Shown here piece after piece: positions 25,576-37,683 of a stretch of DNA of 64,000 nucleotides. The DNA is taken from assembly GCF_000334215.1 (NCBI RefSeq), contig NZ_AMQY01000013.1, positions 1-64,000 on the forward strand, written 5' to 3'. The notes beneath the pieces were generated by a model, which worked only from the letters and a program-made list of their open reading frames with translations, was not told the origin of the DNA and made no database searches. This DNA comes from Vreelandella jeotgali Hwa. GTDB taxonomy: Bacteria; Pseudomonadota; Gammaproteobacteria; Pseudomonadales; Halomonadaceae. Every line of letters begins with the position of its first letter. The first letter of the stretch is position 1. The translations under genes and the position numbers were made by a program.

Positions 25576-27021
25576 TTACGGCGCTATCACGCCGCCGGCA
25601 GCGTGGGCCAGTGCGATCATCGGGGCGGGATACAGGCCCAGCATAATCACCAGCACGGCGGCGCCGAGAACCACCAGCCCGGCGGCGCGCGCGGCCCAGT
25701 CGGGCGAGGCATCGCGGCGGTACATGCCCGGCTCGGCCAGGAACAGCGTGACGATCACGCGAAGATAGTAGTACAGGCTGATGGCGCTGCCGGCGATGAT
25801 GCCCACCACCAGCCACCATTGATGGGCTTCCACGCCCAGCGCGATCAAATAGAACTTGCCGATAAAGCCGGCGGTGGCCGGAATGCCCGCAAGCGAGAGC
25901 ATGGCGATGGTCATCACCGCGGTGAGATAGGGGCGGCGCCAGAACAGCCCGCGATAGTAGTGCAGCGCGCCGGCATCCCGGCCTTCGGTGGCGCTGGACA
26001 CCAGAATCACCACGCCGAACGCGGCCAGCGTCGCCGGCACATAGGTGATCAGATACACCCCGCCGGTTTCCGCGGCCAGGCCGTCGGCCACGACCAGCAC
26101 CAGCAGCATGTAGCCGAAATGGGCAATGGAGGAATAGCCCAGCAGCCGTTTGAGGTTGGACTGGGTCAGCGCCAGCAGGTTGCCCACCAGCATGCTGGCA
26201 AGCGCCAGCACCCAGAGAACGGCGTGCAGCCACTCGCCCTGAAAAGCCGGCGCGCTCAACACCAGCCGCAGCATGAGAATAAACACCGCCACCTTGCTGG
26301 CCGTGGCGAGAAACGTCGCGGCCGGTCCCGGGCCGCCCTCGTAGACGTCCGGCGTCCAGAGGTGAAAGGGCACCACCGAAAGCTTGAATCCCAGACCCGC
26401 CAGCATCAGCCCGGCGCCGGCCAGGCCCCAGGCGCCGGAGCCGCGAACCATCGATGCCATGAGCGCGCTGAGCTCAAGCTCGCCGGTCTGAGCGTAAAGC
26501 AGCGCCATGCCGAAGAGCAGAAACGCGCTCGCCGCCGCCGACAGAATCAGGTACTTGATGCCAGCTTCCAGCGAGCGGCGCTCGTGAAAGGCGTAGGCCA
26601 GCATGCCGTAAAGCGGCATGGACAGCAGCTCCAGGCCCAGAAACAGGCTGGCCAGATGTCGGCTGGCGACCAGCACCAGCCCGCCGGCCGCCGAGCACAG
26701 CAGCAGCAGGTAAAACTCTTCGCGGGCGTTCTGAAACGTCTCGAAATAGGCGTGGGCCAGCACGGCGCAGGCAAGCGTCGATGCCAGTACCAGAATGCCG
26801 CCGAGCATGGCCGGGCCGTCGAAGGCCAGCAGCGGCGTGGTCAGCGGCACGACGCGCCAGGCCATGATCTGGGCGGCCAGCGCCAGGCCCAGGCCCATGA
26901 CGCTCACGGCGACGGTGACGTGATGTTGCCGCCGCCAGGCGATGCCCAGCATCAGGGTAATGGCCGTGGCGCCAACCAGAATCAGCGGAAGATAAGCAAC
27001 AGCAAGCTTGGGCAACGGCAT
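25576..27021 (-). CDS. nuoN: NADH-quinone oxidoreductase subunit N
   Basis: An antiporter-like proton-pumping subunit of the complex I membrane arm, 481 residues with about 14 helices. It shows the conserved HxWxPDVYEG segment (FHLWTPDVYEGGP) and Lys/Glu residues within helices, as in Mrp-type antiporter subunits. It is the last gene of the nuo operon and overlaps nuoM by one base. Its end faces the chemoreceptor gene across the terminator region. Confidence 0.97.
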   Translation of the reverse strand: MPLPKLAVAYLPLILVGATAITLMLGIAWRRQHHVTVAVSVMGLGLALAAQIMAWRVVPLTTPLLAFDGPAMLGGILVLASTLACAVLAHAYFETFQNAREEFYLLLLCSAAGGLVLVASRHLASLFLGLELLSMPLYGMLAYAFHERRSLEAGIKYLILSAAASAFLLFGMALLYAQTGELELSALMASMVRGSGAWGLAGAGLMLAGLGFKLSVVPFHLWTPDVYEGGPGPAATFLATASKVAVFILMLRLVLSAPAFQGEWLHAVLWVLALASMLVGNLLALTQSNLKRLLGYSSIAHFGYMLLVLVVADGLAAETGGVYLITYVPATLAAFGVVILVSSATEGRDAGALHYYRGLFWRRPYLTAVMTIAMLSLAGIPATAGFIGKFYLIALGVEAHQWWLVVGIIAGSAISLYYYLRVIVTLFLAEPGMYRRDASPDWAARAAGLVVLGAAVLVIMLGLYPAPMIALAHAAGGVIAP

Positions 27022-28544
27022 TATCGAGCCTCCGGCAACGGTGAGCTTTGGGCGTCAAACAGCCGGTGGATATCCTGCATGGCGGCACTGCTGGTATCCA
27101 GCAGCGGCTGGGGATAGAGGCCGACCCACAGGATCAGCGCCACCAGGCCCAGCAGCATGCAGAACTCGCGGGTGTCCAGACCCTTCAGCGGCGTATCGCT
27201 TTGCGGCGGGCCGTAGTGCACCCGCTGCATCAGCATCAGCGAATACACCGCCGCCAGTACCAGACCCACGCTGGCCAGCGCCACGACCCAGGGCGCGATG
27301 GCGAACGTGCCGAACAGCACCATGAATTCGCCGACAAAGTTGGCCGTGGTGGGCATGCCCAGCGAGGCGGCAATCAAAAACAGATAAATGCCCGGCATAC
27401 TGCCCAGACGCCCCCAGAGGCCGCCCATCTCGTTGATTTGGCGGGTATGCAGCCGCTCGTAGAGCTGGCCGCTGAGAATAAACAGCCCCGCCGCCGAGAA
27501 GGCGTGGGCGACCATCAGTACCACTACGCCCTGAAGCGCCAGCTCGGTACCGGCGTAGATGCCGATGAGCACAAAGCCCATGTGGGCGATGCTGGTATAG
27601 GCCACAAAGCGCTTGATGTCCTGCTGCCCGCAGGCCAGCACCGCGCCGTAGAAAATCCCCACCAGCCCCAGCGCCATGGCAAAGGGAGCAAACGCCTGGG
27701 AGGCCTCGGGGAACAGCGGCAGGGCAAAACGCAGCATGCCGTAGGCCGCCGTCTTGAGCAGAATACCCGCCAGATCCACGCTGCCCGCGGTGGGCGCCTG
27801 GGCGTGGGCGTTGGGCAGCCAGCCGTGCAGCGGGATGACCGGCAGCTTGACGGCAAAGGCGACAAAAAACCCGAGCATCAGCCAGAACGCCAGCGTGGGC
27901 GACAGCGTGGTCTCCTTGAGCACGGCGTAGCTGAAGGAATACTCGCCGGTGTTGCCGTGGTGGGCAAATACCAGCCCCAGAATCGCCACCAGCATCAAGA
28001 GTCCGCTGGCCTGGGTATAGATGAAGAATTTGATCGCCGCGCCGATGCGGGTGCTGCCTTTGGAGCCGCTGTGACCCCAAAGCGCGATAAGAAAGTACAT
28101 CGGCACCAGCATCAGCTCCCAGAAGAAGAAAAACAGGAACAGATCCATGGCGAGAAAGACGCCGACCACGCCGCCGAGAATCCACAGCAGGTTGAGGTGG
28201 AAAAACCCGATACGCCGGACAATCTCGCGCCAGGAACACAGCACCGCGAGCACGCCGAGAAAGCCGGTCAGCGCAATCAGTATCAGCGAGAGGCCGTCCA
28301 GCGCCAGGTGAAAGTCGATGCCAAAGCGCTCAATCCAGGGCACCCGGTATTCCACCGCCCACTGGGTGCCGCCGGAGGCGGGCAGGGCAAAATCCAGCTG
28401 TAGCCATAGCCCGAAGGCAATCAGCAGCTCGCACAGCATGGTCGCCAGCGCGATCAGGCGCGTGGCCCGGCCGCCCAGCCGCTCTGCCTGCCAGCATAAA
28501 AGGCCCCCGACAAACGGGATGACAATAAGCCATACCAGTATCAT
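27021..28544 (-). CDS. nuoM: NADH-quinone oxidoreductase subunit M
   Basis: A second antiporter-like proton-pumping subunit, 507 residues, about 14 helices. Family motifs seen: FFFWELMLVPMYFLI (helix with the key Glu), PLHGWLPNAHAQAPTAGSV and a conserved YTSIAHMGFVLIG. The gene starts 15 bases after the nuoL stop. Confidence 0.97.
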   Translation of the reverse strand: MILVWLIVIPFVGGLLCWQAERLGGRATRLIALATMLCELLIAFGLWLQLDFALPASGGTQWAVEYRVPWIERFGIDFHLALDGLSLILIALTGFLGVLAVLCSWREIVRRIGFFHLNLLWILGGVVGVFLAMDLFLFFFFWELMLVPMYFLIALWGHSGSKGSTRIGAAIKFFIYTQASGLLMLVAILGLVFAHHGNTGEYSFSYAVLKETTLSPTLAFWLMLGFFVAFAVKLPVIPLHGWLPNAHAQAPTAGSVDLAGILLKTAAYGMLRFALPLFPEASQAFAPFAMALGLVGIFYGAVLACGQQDIKRFVAYTSIAHMGFVLIGIYAGTELALQGVVVLMVAHAFSAAGLFILSGQLYERLHTRQINEMGGLWGRLGSMPGIYLFLIAASLGMPTTANFVGEFMVLFGTFAIAPWVVALASVGLVLAAVYSLMLMQRVHYGPPQSDTPLKGLDTREFCMLLGLVALILWVGLYPQPLLDTSSAAMQDIHRLFDAQSSPLPEAR

Positions 28545-28559
28545 AAGCGTCTATTCCTT

Positions 28560-30455
28560 TCAGGTGCCCTGGATGACCAGTGCCAGGCTCAACAGAATCA
28601 GCGCCACCCCGGCCACCATGGTGATGGCATAGCCGCGAACGCGTCCGGACTGGGTACGCGAAAGCCCCAGGTGCAGCAGCCGCACCAGCCGGGCCAACAG
28701 GCGGAAAAGGCCGTCGAAGAGGTCGCTTTTCAGCAGCCAGACGGTTAGCCGGTAAGGACGCACCAGCGTCCAGTCAAACACCAGGTCAAAGCCCCAGGCG
28801 TGATGCCACAGGTGCCAGAGCCCGGCGCCCGGGCCCCGGTTGGCCAAGCGCAGCCAGCCGCGGCGCAGGCCGAACAGCCAGACCCCCAGCGCCATGCCGC
28901 CCAGCGCCGTGGCCGCGGCAAGCAGCTCCAGGCTGCTGTGGCCGACGTGCGTGGCGTCACCCGGGCCGGCCGGGAGTACCTCGGCAAGCGGTGGGGTAAT
29001 CCAGGCGCCGACAAACGTCGACAGACCCGCCAGCACCACCAGCGGCAGGCCGTGGGCCAGGCCGCGACCGGTCTCGGCGTGGCGGGCGTTGTCGCTTTTA
29101 GCCGTGCCGTGGAAGGTGCCGATAATCAGCCGCAGGGTGTACAGCGAGGTCAGCAGCGCGCCCACCAGCCCGGCAATCAGCAGCCCCTGCTGGTCGGCGG
29201 CCAATGCCTGCCAGAGGATTTCATCCTTGCTGTAAAAGCCGGCGGAAATCAGCGGTAGCGCAGCGAGCGCGGCACCGCCCACCATAAAGCCCGCGTAGGG
29301 CAGCGGCAGCTTGCGCCACAGCCCGCCGAGGCGGCGCATATCCTGCTCGTGGTGGCAGCTGATAATGACGGCCCCGGCGGAGAGAAACAGCAGCGCCTTG
29401 AAAAACGCGTGGGTCATCAGGTGGAAAATCGCCGTGTCGTACGCACCCACGCCCAGCGCCAGAAACATATAGCCGATCTGGCTCATGGTGGAGTAGGCCA
29501 GCACGCGCTTGATATCGGTTTGCGCAAGCGCGGCAAAGCCGGCCATCAAAAGCGTCAGCGCGCCGATCACGCCGGTGACGTAAAGCGCGGTGGGCGCCAG
29601 CTCGAAAATGCCGTGCATGCGCGCGATCAGGTAGACCCCGGCGGTGACCATGGTGGCGGCGTGGATCAGCGCCGAGACCGGCGTGGGGCCGGCCATGGCA
29701 TCGGCCAGCCAGGTGTGAAGCGGCAGCTGCGCCGATTTGCCCATGGCCCCGCCGAGCAGCAGAAAGGCGGCCAGCTCGACGGTGGTATCGCCCGCCTGCC
29801 AGGCCTGCGGCGCCAGCTCCAGAATCTCGGCGATGTTCAACGTGCCCAGCCGGGTGAAGAGCAGAAACATGCCCAGGGCGAGAAATACGTCGCCGATACG
29901 CGTAATAACAAACGCCTTGAAGCCCGCCCAGCCGTTGGCGCTGTGGGTGTAGTAGTAGCCGATCAGCAGGTAGCTGCACAGGCCCACGCCTTCCCAGCCG
30001 AGGAACAGCAGCAGCAGGTTGTCGCCCAGCACCAGCAGCACCATACTGAACACAAAAAGGTTCATGTAGGTGTAAAAGCGCGTGATGCCGTCTTCACCGC
30101 GCATGTACCAGGCGGCAAACAGGTGGATGAAAAAGCCCACGCCGGTGATCACCCCGAGCATGGTCAGCGAAAGGCCGTCCAGCGCCAGACTGATACCGGG
30201 GGTAAAATCGCCCACGGCAATCCAGGTCCAGAGCGTTAGCTGCTGCGGGCCGGCCGCGGCAAAGCCCAGCGCAAGAGCCGCCGTGGTAAGCGCGGCCAGG
30301 CCGATGCTTGCCGTGCCCACCGTCGCACTGGCGCGGTAGCTTAGCTGCCCCCGGGAAAAGGCCAGGATCAGCGTGCCCACCAGCGGCAGCAGAAACGTCA
30401 GCGGCAAAAGCGTTGTCGGCTGTGCTATTGAGAGTGTCGTTGCATGTTCCATCAT
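28560..30455 (-). CDS. nuoL: NADH-quinone oxidoreductase subunit L
   Basis: The distal, largest antiporter-like subunit (631 residues, 16 helices), with the long lateral helix expected at the C-terminal end. Motifs: [51 protein letters not shown] (in pieces) and [15 protein letters not shown]. It starts ATGATG; the first ATG overlaps the nuoK stop (ATGA). Confidence 0.97.
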   Translation of the reverse strand: MMEHATTLSIAQPTTLLPLTFLLPLVGTLILAFSRGQLSYRASATVGTASIGLAALTTAALALGFAAAGPQQLTLWTWIAVGDFTPGISLALDGLSLTMLGVITGVGFFIHLFAAWYMRGEDGITRFYTYMNLFVFSMVLLVLGDNLLLLFLGWEGVGLCSYLLIGYYYTHSANGWAGFKAFVITRIGDVFLALGMFLLFTRLGTLNIAEILELAPQAWQAGDTTVELAAFLLLGGAMGKSAQLPLHTWLADAMAGPTPVSALIHAATMVTAGVYLIARMHGIFELAPTALYVTGVIGALTLLMAGFAALAQTDIKRVLAYSTMSQIGYMFLALGVGAYDTAIFHLMTHAFFKALLFLSAGAVIISCHHEQDMRRLGGLWRKLPLPYAGFMVGGAALAALPLISAGFYSKDEILWQALAADQQGLLIAGLVGALLTSLYTLRLIIGTFHGTAKSDNARHAETGRGLAHGLPLVVLAGLSTFVGAWITPPLAEVLPAGPGDATHVGHSSLELLAAATALGGMALGVWLFGLRRGWLRLANRGPGAGLWHLWHHAWGFDLVFDWTLVRPYRLTVWLLKSDLFDGLFRLLARLVRLLHLGLSRTQSGRVRGYAITMVAGVALILLSLALVIQGT

Positions 30456-30760
30456 CCGCGCATCCTGCTGGCCACGTCGAGGTTGAGGGTCCTGAAGCGG
30501 TGATACAGCTGAATCAGCAGCGCCAGGCCGACGCTGGCTTCGGCGGCGGCCAGGGTAATCACCAGCAGGAACATGGCCTGGCCCTCCGGCTGCTGCCAGC
30601 CGGTGCCGGCGACGATAAACGCCAGCCCCGCGGCGTTGAGCATGACTTCCAGGCTCATCAGCACAAAGATCATGTTGCGCCGGAACATGAGCCCGCCAAG
30701 CCCCAGGGCAAACAGCACGGCGGCAAGTACCAGGCCGTGTTCCATGGGCACGCCGTTCAT
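30452..30760 (-). CDS. nuoK: NADH-quinone oxidoreductase subunit K
   Basis: A small three-helix membrane subunit (102 residues, standard length) next to NuoJ and NuoN. The conserved glutamates within the membrane are seen in [15 protein letters not shown] and [13 protein letters not shown]. It overlaps both nuoJ and nuoL by four bases. Confidence 0.96.
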   Translation of the reverse strand: MNGVPMEHGLVLAAVLFALGLGGLMFRRNMIFVLMSLEVMLNAAGLAFIVAGTGWQQPEGQAMFLLVITLAAAEASVGLALLIQLYHRFRTLNLDVASRMRG

Positions 30761-31359
30761 ACGTCCTCCCCGGCTACGCCGTTGGTCGATGGCTGATGCG
30801 CCTGGCCGTTGGCCGGCGTTGACGCGCCGGTCGGCAGATCGCGCGGCGCGGGTGAGGGTGCGGCGACCTTGCCGATGCGCCCGACGTGGGACGCCGTGAC
30901 CAGCGCGGCGAGCAGCAGCAGCGCGCCGAGCTCCACCAGCAGCAGCCAGGGGCCGTAAAGCAGCGTCCCCACGCCCCTGGCGGTCAGGCCGCCGCCTTCG
31001 ATCACGGCCTGAATGTCACCGCGCCACAGCAGGCTGACCAGCGTCAGCAATAGCACGGTGGCCAGCACCGAAGGTCCCAGCCAGGTACGCGGCTGCAGCC
31101 ACTGGCGTTCCTGATCCACCGTCGCCTGGCCGAGATTGAGCATCATCACTACGAACACGAACAGCACCATGATGGCGCCGGCGTAGACGATGATCTCGAG
31201 GGCGCCGGCAAAGGGCGCGCCCAGCGCGAAGAACACCAGCGCCACGGCAAGCAGCGATACCACCAGGTAGAGCACGGCATGCACCGGATTGGGATTGGTC
31301 ATCACCCCCAGCGTTGCCAGTACCGCCATCAACGCGCTGAGATAAAACGCAAGCTCCAT
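30757..31359 (-). CDS. nuoJ: NADH-quinone oxidoreductase subunit J
   Basis: A five-helix membrane subunit of 200 residues, with the conserved [19 protein letters not shown] helix that carries the pi-bulge in known structures. The C-terminal tail ([19 protein letters not shown]...) is hydrophilic and not conserved. It overlaps nuoK by four bases and lies 40 bases after nuoI; the gap is mostly a 14-bp duplication. Confidence 0.95.
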   Translation of the reverse strand: MELAFYLSALMAVLATLGVMTNPNPVHAVLYLVVSLLAVALVFFALGAPFAGALEIIVYAGAIMVLFVFVVMMLNLGQATVDQERQWLQPRTWLGPSVLATVLLLTLVSLLWRGDIQAVIEGGGLTARGVGTLLYGPWLLLVELGALLLLAALVTASHVGRIGKVAAPSPAPRDLPTGASTPANGQAHQPSTNGVAGEDV

Positions 31360-31368
31360 GATGTCTCC

Positions 31369-31396
31369 CCTTGATACCTGTGCCTTGATACCCGTG
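31369..31396 (-). repeat. 14-bp tandem duplication between nuoI and nuoJ
   Basis: CCTTGATACCTGTG (31369-31382) followed directly by CCTTGATACCCGTG (31383-31396), one mismatch. It makes up most of the 40-base nuoI-nuoJ gap. Confidence 0.9.
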
Positions 31397-31399
31397 CCG

Positions 31400-31939
31400 T
31401 CAGGGCAAAAGCGTGGTGACCTTGATGGGTTCGGCCTCGTCCTGAGCCTGACCCTTGTCCTTGCCGCCGATGGCCATGCCCGCCACTTTGTAAAAGTGAT
31501 AGTTGTGGTCCTTGCCGGGGCCGTTGATCAGCAGGTCGTCCTTCTCGTAAACCAGCTCCTGGCGGTTATATTCCGCCATCTCGAAGTCCGGCGTGAGCTG
31601 GATCGCCGAGGTAGGGCAGGCCTCTTCGCACATGCCGCAGAAAATACAGCGCGAGAAATTGATGCGGAAAAATTCCGGATACCAGCGGCCGTCGTCCTGT
31701 TCGCCCTTTTGCAGCGCAATGCAGTCCACCGGGCAGGCCACGGCGCAGAGGTTGCAGGCCACGCAGCGCTCCTCGCCGTCGGGATCCCGGGTGAGCACGA
31801 TGCGTCCGCGGTAACGCGGCGCCAGATAGGGCTTTTCTTCGGGGTAGCTGAGCGTCTCGCGCTTGCGAAACGCGTGCATGAAGATCCTTCCCAGGGTGCT
31901 TAGCTGGGACGCGGTGCCTTGCAAGAGCTTTTTATACAT
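31400..31939 (-). CDS. nuoI: NADH-quinone oxidoreductase subunit I
   Basis: An 8Fe-type ferredoxin subunit (179 residues) carrying clusters N6a and N6b, in the arm linking the peripheral chain to N2. The two binding motifs are [12 protein letters not shown] (Cys59, 62, 65, 69) and [12 protein letters not shown] (Cys98, 101, 104, 108), each with its companion cysteine of the other cluster. It lies 45 bases after nuoH. Confidence 0.97.
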   Translation of the reverse strand: MYKKLLQGTASQLSTLGRIFMHAFRKRETLSYPEEKPYLAPRYRGRIVLTRDPDGEERCVACNLCAVACPVDCIALQKGEQDDGRWYPEFFRINFSRCIFCGMCEEACPTSAIQLTPDFEMAEYNRQELVYEKDDLLINGPGKDHNYHFYKVAGMAIGGKDKGQAQDEAEPIKVTTLLP

Positions 31940-31984
31940 GGCGTTCTCCTTCCGTTGACGCTTTGCGGCTCGTTGGTGCGCCGG

Positions 31985-32995
31985 CTATGCCGGGTTGGCG
32001 AGCAGAATGATCGCGCCGGTCACCAGCAGGTTGAGCAGCGTAAGCGGCAAACAGACTATCCAGCCGAAGGTCATCACACGGTCGTAGCGTGGCCGGGGCA
32101 GCGCTGCCCGAGCCAGAATAAACAGCAGCAAAAATACGCCGGTTTTTAACGCAAACCAGACGAAGGGCGGCAGCAGCGGCCCGTGCCAGCCGCCGAAGAA
32201 CAGCGTCACGGTCAGCGCCGAGATCAGCAGCATGCCGACGTATTCGCCGATGAAGAACATGCCGAACTTCATGCTGGAATATTCGATATGGTAGCCGTCG
32301 GCCAGCTCCTGTTCGGCCTCGGGCTGGTCGAACGGGTGGCGGTGGGTGGTGGCAAAGCCGGCGATCAAAAAGGTGCAAAAGCCCAGAAACTGCGGGATGA
32401 CAAACCACAGGCCTGCCTGAGCCTCGACGATCTCGCGCAGGTTGAACGAGCCGGCCGTGGCGACGACGCCCATGAGCGAAAGGCCCATGAACACTTCGTA
32501 GGAAATGGTCTGGGCCGATGAGCGCATGGAGCCGATCAGCGCATACTTGTTGGCGCTGGACCAGCCGCCGAGCAGCACCGAATAGACGTTGATGCCGCCC
32601 ATGGCGAGGAAGAACAGCAGGCCGATGTTCCAGTCCGCCACGCCCAGCGTCGGCGTGATGGGAATAATCACGAACGACAGCAGCAGCGAGGCCATGGCAA
32701 TGCCCGGCGCCAGCAGGAAAATCGTGCGGTCGGCAAAGGGCGGAATCCAGTCTTCCTTGAAGAAGATCTTGAGCATGTCGGCGATCAGCTGCAGCGAACC
32801 GAAGGGCCCGACGCGGTTGGGCCCGTAGCGGTCCTGCCACAGACCCAGCATTCGCCGCTCCACCACGGTCATTACCGCGCTGACCAGCACCGCGACCAGC
32901 AGAATCGCCACGGCCTCGAGCATGGCGATCACGGTCGCCAGCAGCGTCGGGTTCAGCCACGCCGGGCGCAGATTATCCAGCATTGCCCAGTCCAT
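31985..32995 (-). CDS. nuoH: NADH-quinone oxidoreductase subunit H
   Basis: A membrane subunit of 336 residues forming the quinone-access channel at the junction with the peripheral arm. Conserved loops: [21 protein letters not shown], and [23 protein letters not shown] with acidic residues important for quinone coupling. About eight helices. The start overlaps the nuoG stop. Confidence 0.97.
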   Translation of the reverse strand: MDWAMLDNLRPAWLNPTLLATVIAMLEAVAILLVAVLVSAVMTVVERRMLGLWQDRYGPNRVGPFGSLQLIADMLKIFFKEDWIPPFADRTIFLLAPGIAMASLLLSFVIIPITPTLGVADWNIGLLFFLAMGGINVYSVLLGGWSSANKYALIGSMRSSAQTISYEVFMGLSLMGVVATAGSFNLREIVEAQAGLWFVIPQFLGFCTFLIAGFATTHRHPFDQPEAEQELADGYHIEYSSMKFGMFFIGEYVGMLLISALTVTLFFGGWHGPLLPPFVWFALKTGVFLLLFILARAALPRPRYDRVMTFGWIVCLPLTLLNLLVTGAIILLANPA

Positions 32996-35739
32996 CAGCC
33001 GTCCTCCTTGCCCGGGGTTTTGCCGGGGGCTTTATCCAGAGTGACCCAGTGGCCGTTCGGCGCCCCCGGCATTACCCCGGCGGGCAGCGTGACCAGCCCG
33101 TCGGGCAGGTCCGCCTCGATGTGCAGGGCCAGTGGCAGGCGCGATTCGCCGGCAGTCAGCGTCAGCGTCTCGCCGTCTTCGGCGTCGAGCGCTCGGGCGT
33201 CGGCTGCGCTCAGGCGCAGGCAGGGCGTTTGCGCGCGTTCCGCGATCGCGTCGGCGCGGGCAGAGGTTGCCTCGCCGCCGAACAGCCGCGGCAGCACCCA
33301 CAGCTGAAAGCGGTCGCCCTGGTGGGCAAAGGCGGCGGGAATCCTGTTGGCGGCGGGGTAGCCGCTGCTTGCCGCCTTCACGGTGCCGGCCACACAAATG
33401 CCCGGATCGCCGCCGCTCAGGTGGCCGCCGACGCTGTCGGTAAACTTGTTCCACGCCTGGGGCGAGTTCCACCCCGGCGCCCAGGCAAAGGGCACGTTCC
33501 GGCGCGGGCGGTCAAAGCCGCTGTAGCCCTCCATGGAAAACTCAAAGGGCGTTTCCGGGTCCTGGGGCATGCGCGGCTCGCTGACGGAGATATCGGCGCG
33601 CATCGACGTGCGCCCGCTGTAGCGGTGGGGGGAACGCGCCAGCTTGAGCGTGCCGGGCAGCTCGGCGTGGTCGCCGGCGCTTTCCATACCCGCCAGCGCC
33701 GGGTGCGATTCGGCGCAGTCGGCCACCGCTTTTGCAAAGGTGAGCGGTTCGCCGGCGCTGCGCCCAAGACTCGCGCGCAACGCGTCCAGCCAGCGCCAGC
33801 CGGCGTGAAGGCGGCATTCCGGGCGCAGGTGGCGCGGATCATAGACCTGGTAAAAGCGCTGGGCGCGGCCTTCCAGGTTGACCAGGGTGCCGTCGGTTTC
33901 GGCAAAGCTTGCCGCCGGCAGGCCCAGGTTGGCGCGCTGCCAGGTTTGAGTGCGCTGATGGTCGATCACGATCAGTCCGTCAGCGGCGTCGAGGGTCTCG
34001 TCTACCCTGGCTTGCGGCAACCGCTCGTAGAGGTCGTTTTCCAGCACCACCAGCGCATCGGCGTGGCCGAGCGATACCTGCTCCAGGGCGCGTTCCAGCG
34101 GCTTGCCGTCCATGAGCGCAAGCCCGGTGCTGTTGGCCTCACGGCGAACCATGAGCAGGCCGCCGTTCTTTTCCCGGCGCGCCAGGGCTCGAACAACGCT
34201 GTCGGTGGCGTCGAGAATCGCGGTGGATTCCAGCGAGCCGCCGCTGATGACCAGCGGACGCTCGGCGGCGAGCAGCGCCCGGGCGATCTCTTTGGCGTGC
34301 GCTTGAGTAGCCGCATCGAGTCCGTCAACGGCTGGGGCTTCAGCATCAATCTCGTGGGCGATGGCAAAGCCCAGCCGGGCGATATTGTCGGGCGCCAGCC
34401 GCATTGAGGCGGCGCTGATACCGTCGAGCTCGGTGGCCGAGGGATAGGCGATATACAGCGGATGATAGCTGTCCTGGGCCAGGGTTTTTACCGCTTCGGC
34501 GTTCCAGAGCGGGATGCCGCGCTCTTCGGCCAGCTCCTCGCGGCGCCCCAGCACCGCCTGACGCACGTTGAGGCCCAGGCGGGCGGCGCTGTGGTGCAGA
34601 TCCTCGCCCAGCACCAGCACCGCGTCGTGGCTTTCCATCTCGCGCGGCGTTGGAGTGGCAAGCGCGCCGGCGGCGTCGATGCCGGCCATGCGCGCCAGGC
34701 AGGCCTGTTCGGCGGCGGCGATGCCGGTGGAGAAGTTGTTTTCCCCCACCAGGGTTTTCAGCTGATGATTGCTTTCCAGGCTGGCGCGGGGCGAGCCGAT
34801 GCCGATGACGCGATCGGCCCGGCGCAGCAGGTCGGCGCCGCGATCCAGCGCCGGGTCAACGTCCAGCGTCTTGACGCCGGCGTCGTGCCACTCGGGCCGG
34901 CGCGGGCGATCGTCGCGGTTGATGTAGTCGTAGCCGAAGCGCCCGCGGTCGCAGAGAAAGTAGCCGTTGACCTCGCCGTGGTAGCGGTTTTCAATACGCC
35001 GCACGCTGCCGTAGCGCTCGCCGGGGCTGGTATTGCAGCCCACCGCGCATTGATGGCAAACGCTGGGGGCGTACTGCAGGTCCCATTTGCGGGTGTAGTG
35101 GCGGGTGTGGGTTTTATCGGTGAACACGCCGGTGGGGCATACCTCAGTGAGGTTGCCGGCAAAGGGACTTTCGAGGACGCCTTCCTCGTGGCGGCCGAAA
35201 TACAGGTTGTTGTGCATGCCGAACACGCCGAGATCGGTGCCGCCGGCATAGTCGTTGTAAAAGCGCACGCAGCGATAGCAGTTGATGCAGCGGTTCATCT
35301 CGTGGGCGACAAAGGGCCCCAGGTACTGGTTGCGGTGGGTGCGCTTGGTAAAGCGGTAGCGCCGCTGGCTGTGGCCGGTCATCACCGTCATGTCCTGAAG
35401 GTGGCAGTGGCCGCCTTCGGCGCACACCGGGCAGTCGTGGGGGTGGTAGGTCATCAGCCATTCCACCACCCGGGCGCGGAAGGCTTTGGCATCGTCGTCG
35501 TCGATGGCGATCCAGCTATTGTCGGCGGCCGGCGTCATGCACGACATGACGATTTTGCCCTGGGTGTCGTTTTCATCCTTGTACTGTTTGACCGCGCACT
35601 GGCGGCAGGCGCCCACGCTGCCCATGGCCGGGTGCCAGCAGAAGTACGGAATATCCAGCCCCAGCGACAGGCAGGCGTGCAGCAGGTTGTCGCTGCCGTC
35701 GACGTCGTAGGCGTTGCCGTCCACATGAATCGTTGCCAT
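32995..35739 (-). CDS. nuoG: NADH-quinone oxidoreductase subunit G
   Basis: The large iron-sulfur subunit of the NADH arm (914 residues, normal length). The N-terminal [2Fe-2S] N1b set is visible ([20 protein letters not shown]). The His-ligated N5 set is [15 protein letters not shown]4 lies in [13 protein letters not shown], and the N7-type motif [14 protein letters not shown] is present. The rest is a molybdopterin-oxidoreductase-like fold without obvious cofactor use. Its start is one base from nuoF. Confidence 0.97.
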   Translation of the reverse strand: MATIHVDGNAYDVDGSDNLLHACLSLGLDIPYFCWHPAMGSVGACRQCAVKQYKDENDTQGKIVMSCMTPAADNSWIAIDDDDAKAFRARVVEWLMTYHPHDCPVCAEGGHCHLQDMTVMTGHSQRRYRFTKRTHRNQYLGPFVAHEMNRCINCYRCVRFYNDYAGGTDLGVFGMHNNLYFGRHEEGVLESPFAGNLTEVCPTGVFTDKTHTRHYTRKWDLQYAPSVCHQCAVGCNTSPGERYGSVRRIENRYHGEVNGYFLCDRGRFGYDYINRDDRPRRPEWHDAGVKTLDVDPALDRGADLLRRADRVIGIGSPRASLESNHQLKTLVGENNFSTGIAAAEQACLARMAGIDAAGALATPTPREMESHDAVLVLGEDLHHSAARLGLNVRQAVLGRREELAEERGIPLWNAEAVKTLAQDSYHPLYIAYPSATELDGISAASMRLAPDNIARLGFAIAHEIDAEAPAVDGLDAATQAHAKEIARALLAAERPLVISGGSLESTAILDATDSVVRALARREKNGGLLMVRREANSTGLALMDGKPLERALEQVSLGHADALVVLENDLYERLPQARVDETLDAADGLIVIDHQRTQTWQRANLGLPAASFAETDGTLVNLEGRAQRFYQVYDPRHLRPECRLHAGWRWLDALRASLGRSAGEPLTFAKAVADCAESHPALAGMESAGDHAELPGTLKLARSPHRYSGRTSMRADISVSEPRMPQDPETPFEFSMEGYSGFDRPRRNVPFAWAPGWNSPQAWNKFTDSVGGHLSGGDPGICVAGTVKAASSGYPAANRIPAAFAHQGDRFQLWVLPRLFGGEATSARADAIAERAQTPCLRLSAADARALDAEDGETLTLTAGESRLPLALHIEADLPDGLVTLPAGVMPGAPNGHWVTLDKAPGKTPGKEDG

Positions 35740-37139
35740 CAGCTCACCTCTTCCTTTGCCGCCGCTGTATCCGAGCCATCGGCCACGGCGCTACCCCCTT
35801 TGGCGTCTTCCTCGACAATGCCCGCCGCAAAGTCGGCGCGGAAATGGCGAATGGCGGATTCCAGCGGCATCGCGGCCCCCGGCGCGTGAGCGCAGAACGT
35901 CAGCCCCGGGCCGATGTTGGCGGCGTGTTCCTGCAACAGCTCGATATCGCCGGGGCGGCCTTCGCCGTGTTCGAGGGTCTGGAGTATTTTCGCCGCCCAG
36001 GGCAGGCCGTCCCGGCAGGGCGTGCACCAGCCGCAGGACTCCCGGGCGAAGAACTGCTCCAGGTTGCGTAGCAGGGCGACCAGGCTCTGGCGCTGGCTGA
36101 CCACGGTCAAAAGGCCGGTACCCAGGCGACTGCCGTACTGGCCAACGGTATCGAAATCCAGCGGCAGCTCCAGATGCTCGGGGAGCAGAAAGCCGGTACT
36201 GCCGCCGCCGGGCAGCCAGGTTTTCAGGGTGTGACCTTCGCGCATGCCGCCGGCGCGTTCGAGAATGTCCCAGCCCGTGGTGCCGATGGGCAGCTCCCAG
36301 AGGCCGGGGCACGCCACCAGCCCGGAAACGCCGTAAAGCTTGGTGCCGCCGTCGTTGCTCAGGTTGCCGGACAGCTCCTGATACCATTCGGCGCCGTGCT
36401 GGAGCACCGCCGGGGCGTTGCACAGGGTTTCGACGTTGTTGACCACGGTGGGCTTGCCCCAGGCGCCGGACTGGCCGGGAAACGGCGGTTTGGCCCGAGG
36501 GTTGGCGCGCTTGCCCTCCAACGAGTTGATCAGCGCGGTTTCTTCACCGCAGATGTAGCGCCCGGCGCCGGTGTGCAGCGAAATATCGAAATCAAAGCCG
36601 CTGCCGGCGACGTCGTCACCCAGCAGTCCGGCCTCACGGGCTTCCTCGATGGCCAGCGACAGCGAGCGCGCCGCGTCGACGTATTCGCCGCGCAGAAAGA
36701 TATAGCCGTACTTCGAGCGGTTGGCGCGGGCGGAGATGATCATGCCTTCGATCAGCAGGTGCGGCTGCTGCTCCATGAGCAGGCGATCCTTGAAGGTGCC
36801 CGGCTCCATTTCATCGGCGTTGCACACCATATAGCCCCGGGGCAGGTTGTCGCCGACCTGGGTCAGGCTCCATTTCACGCCGGCGGAGAAGCCGCCGCCG
36901 CCGCGGCCGCGGACGTTGGCGGTTTTCATCGCCTGAATAATGTCGTCCGGCGCCTGCTCCAGGGCGTTCTGCGCGCCGACGTAGCCGTTTTTCTGTCGGT
37001 ACTCGTCAAGCCCCACGCGCGAGCCGTCGTCGTTGAGCCGCCAGGTCAGCGGGTGGGTATGTTCAAGGCGCTCGCTGGCCGGCTGGCGCAGCTGGCTTTT
37101 GTAGCGCAGGCGCGAATTCGAGGGAATCGACGTCATCAT
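35739..37139 (-). CDS. nuoF: NADH-quinone oxidoreductase subunit F
   Basis: The NADH- and FMN-binding subunit (466 residues), entry point of electrons to complex I. The glycine-rich NADH motif [14 protein letters not shown], the FMN region [14 protein letters not shown] and the N3 cluster motif [12 protein letters not shown] with a later cysteine (TFCAHAPGA) are all visible. The C-terminal tail is poorly conserved. The start overlaps the nuoE stop. Confidence 0.97.
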   Translation of the reverse strand: MMTSIPSNSRLRYKSQLRQPASERLEHTHPLTWRLNDDGSRVGLDEYRQKNGYVGAQNALEQAPDDIIQAMKTANVRGRGGGGFSAGVKWSLTQVGDNLPRGYMVCNADEMEPGTFKDRLLMEQQPHLLIEGMIISARANRSKYGYIFLRGEYVDAARSLSLAIEEAREAGLLGDDVAGSGFDFDISLHTGAGRYICGEETALINSLEGKRANPRAKPPFPGQSGAWGKPTVVNNVETLCNAPAVLQHGAEWYQELSGNLSNDGGTKLYGVSGLVACPGLWELPIGTTGWDILERAGGMREGHTLKTWLPGGGSTGFLLPEHLELPLDFDTVGQYGSRLGTGLLTVVSQRQSLVALLRNLEQFFARESCGWCTPCRDGLPWAAKILQTLEHGEGRPGDIELLQEHAANIGPGLTFCAHAPGAAMPLESAIRHFRADFAAGIVEEDAKGGSAVADGSDTAAAKEEVS

Positions 37140-37666
37140 GGGTACGCCTCCAGAAGCTCGCTGAGATCATCCGGCGCGATAGGGCCAAAGGTATCGTCGC
37201 CGATCATCATCGCCGGGCCGCGATCGCAGGCGCCCAGACAGCAGGTGGGCAGCAGGGTAAAGCGGTTGTCCTTGGTGGTCTCGCCAAAGCCGATGCCCAG
37301 CCGCTGGCTCAGCGCTTCGCCAAGCTCCTCAAAGCCGGTAAGAAAGCACGAGCTGCTGTCGCAGACGAGAATCACGTGGCGGCCCACCGGCTGGCGGAAA
37401 ATCAGGTTGTAAAACGTGGCCACGCCTTCCACCGCGCCAACGCCGACGCCCAGCGCCTCGGCAATCGCGGCAATGGCGGCGTCGGGCACCCAGCTGTGAC
37501 GTTTCTGGACGATTTTCAGCGCTTCGATACACGCCGCCTGGGGCTGTTCGTAGTGGTCGCGTTCGTCGAGGATGGCACGGCGATCGTCGTCGTGCAGCAC
37601 AAAGCCGTCACCGTCGGTGGCAATGGGGGCTGTGGTGCCGGCGGCGTCGTAAAGGCGGTCAGTCAT
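37136..37666 (-). CDS. nuoE: NADH-quinone oxidoreductase subunit E
   Basis: A thioredoxin-fold [2Fe-2S] subunit (176 residues) carrying cluster N1a beside the FMN. The ligands are Cys102 and Cys107 (VCDSSSCFL) and Cys143 and Cys147 ([10 protein letters not shown]). It has the usual helical N-terminal domain with [10 protein letters not shown]. It lies 17 bases after nuoCD. Confidence 0.96.
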   Translation of the reverse strand: MTDRLYDAAGTTAPIATDGDGFVLHDDDRRAILDERDHYEQPQAACIEALKIVQKRHSWVPDAAIAAIAEALGVGVGAVEGVATFYNLIFRQPVGRHVILVCDSSSCFLTGFEELGEALSQRLGIGFGETTKDNRFTLLPTCCLGACDRGPAMMIGDDTFGPIAPDDLSELLEAYP

Positions 37667-37683
37667 TGCTCACACTCCCCTGG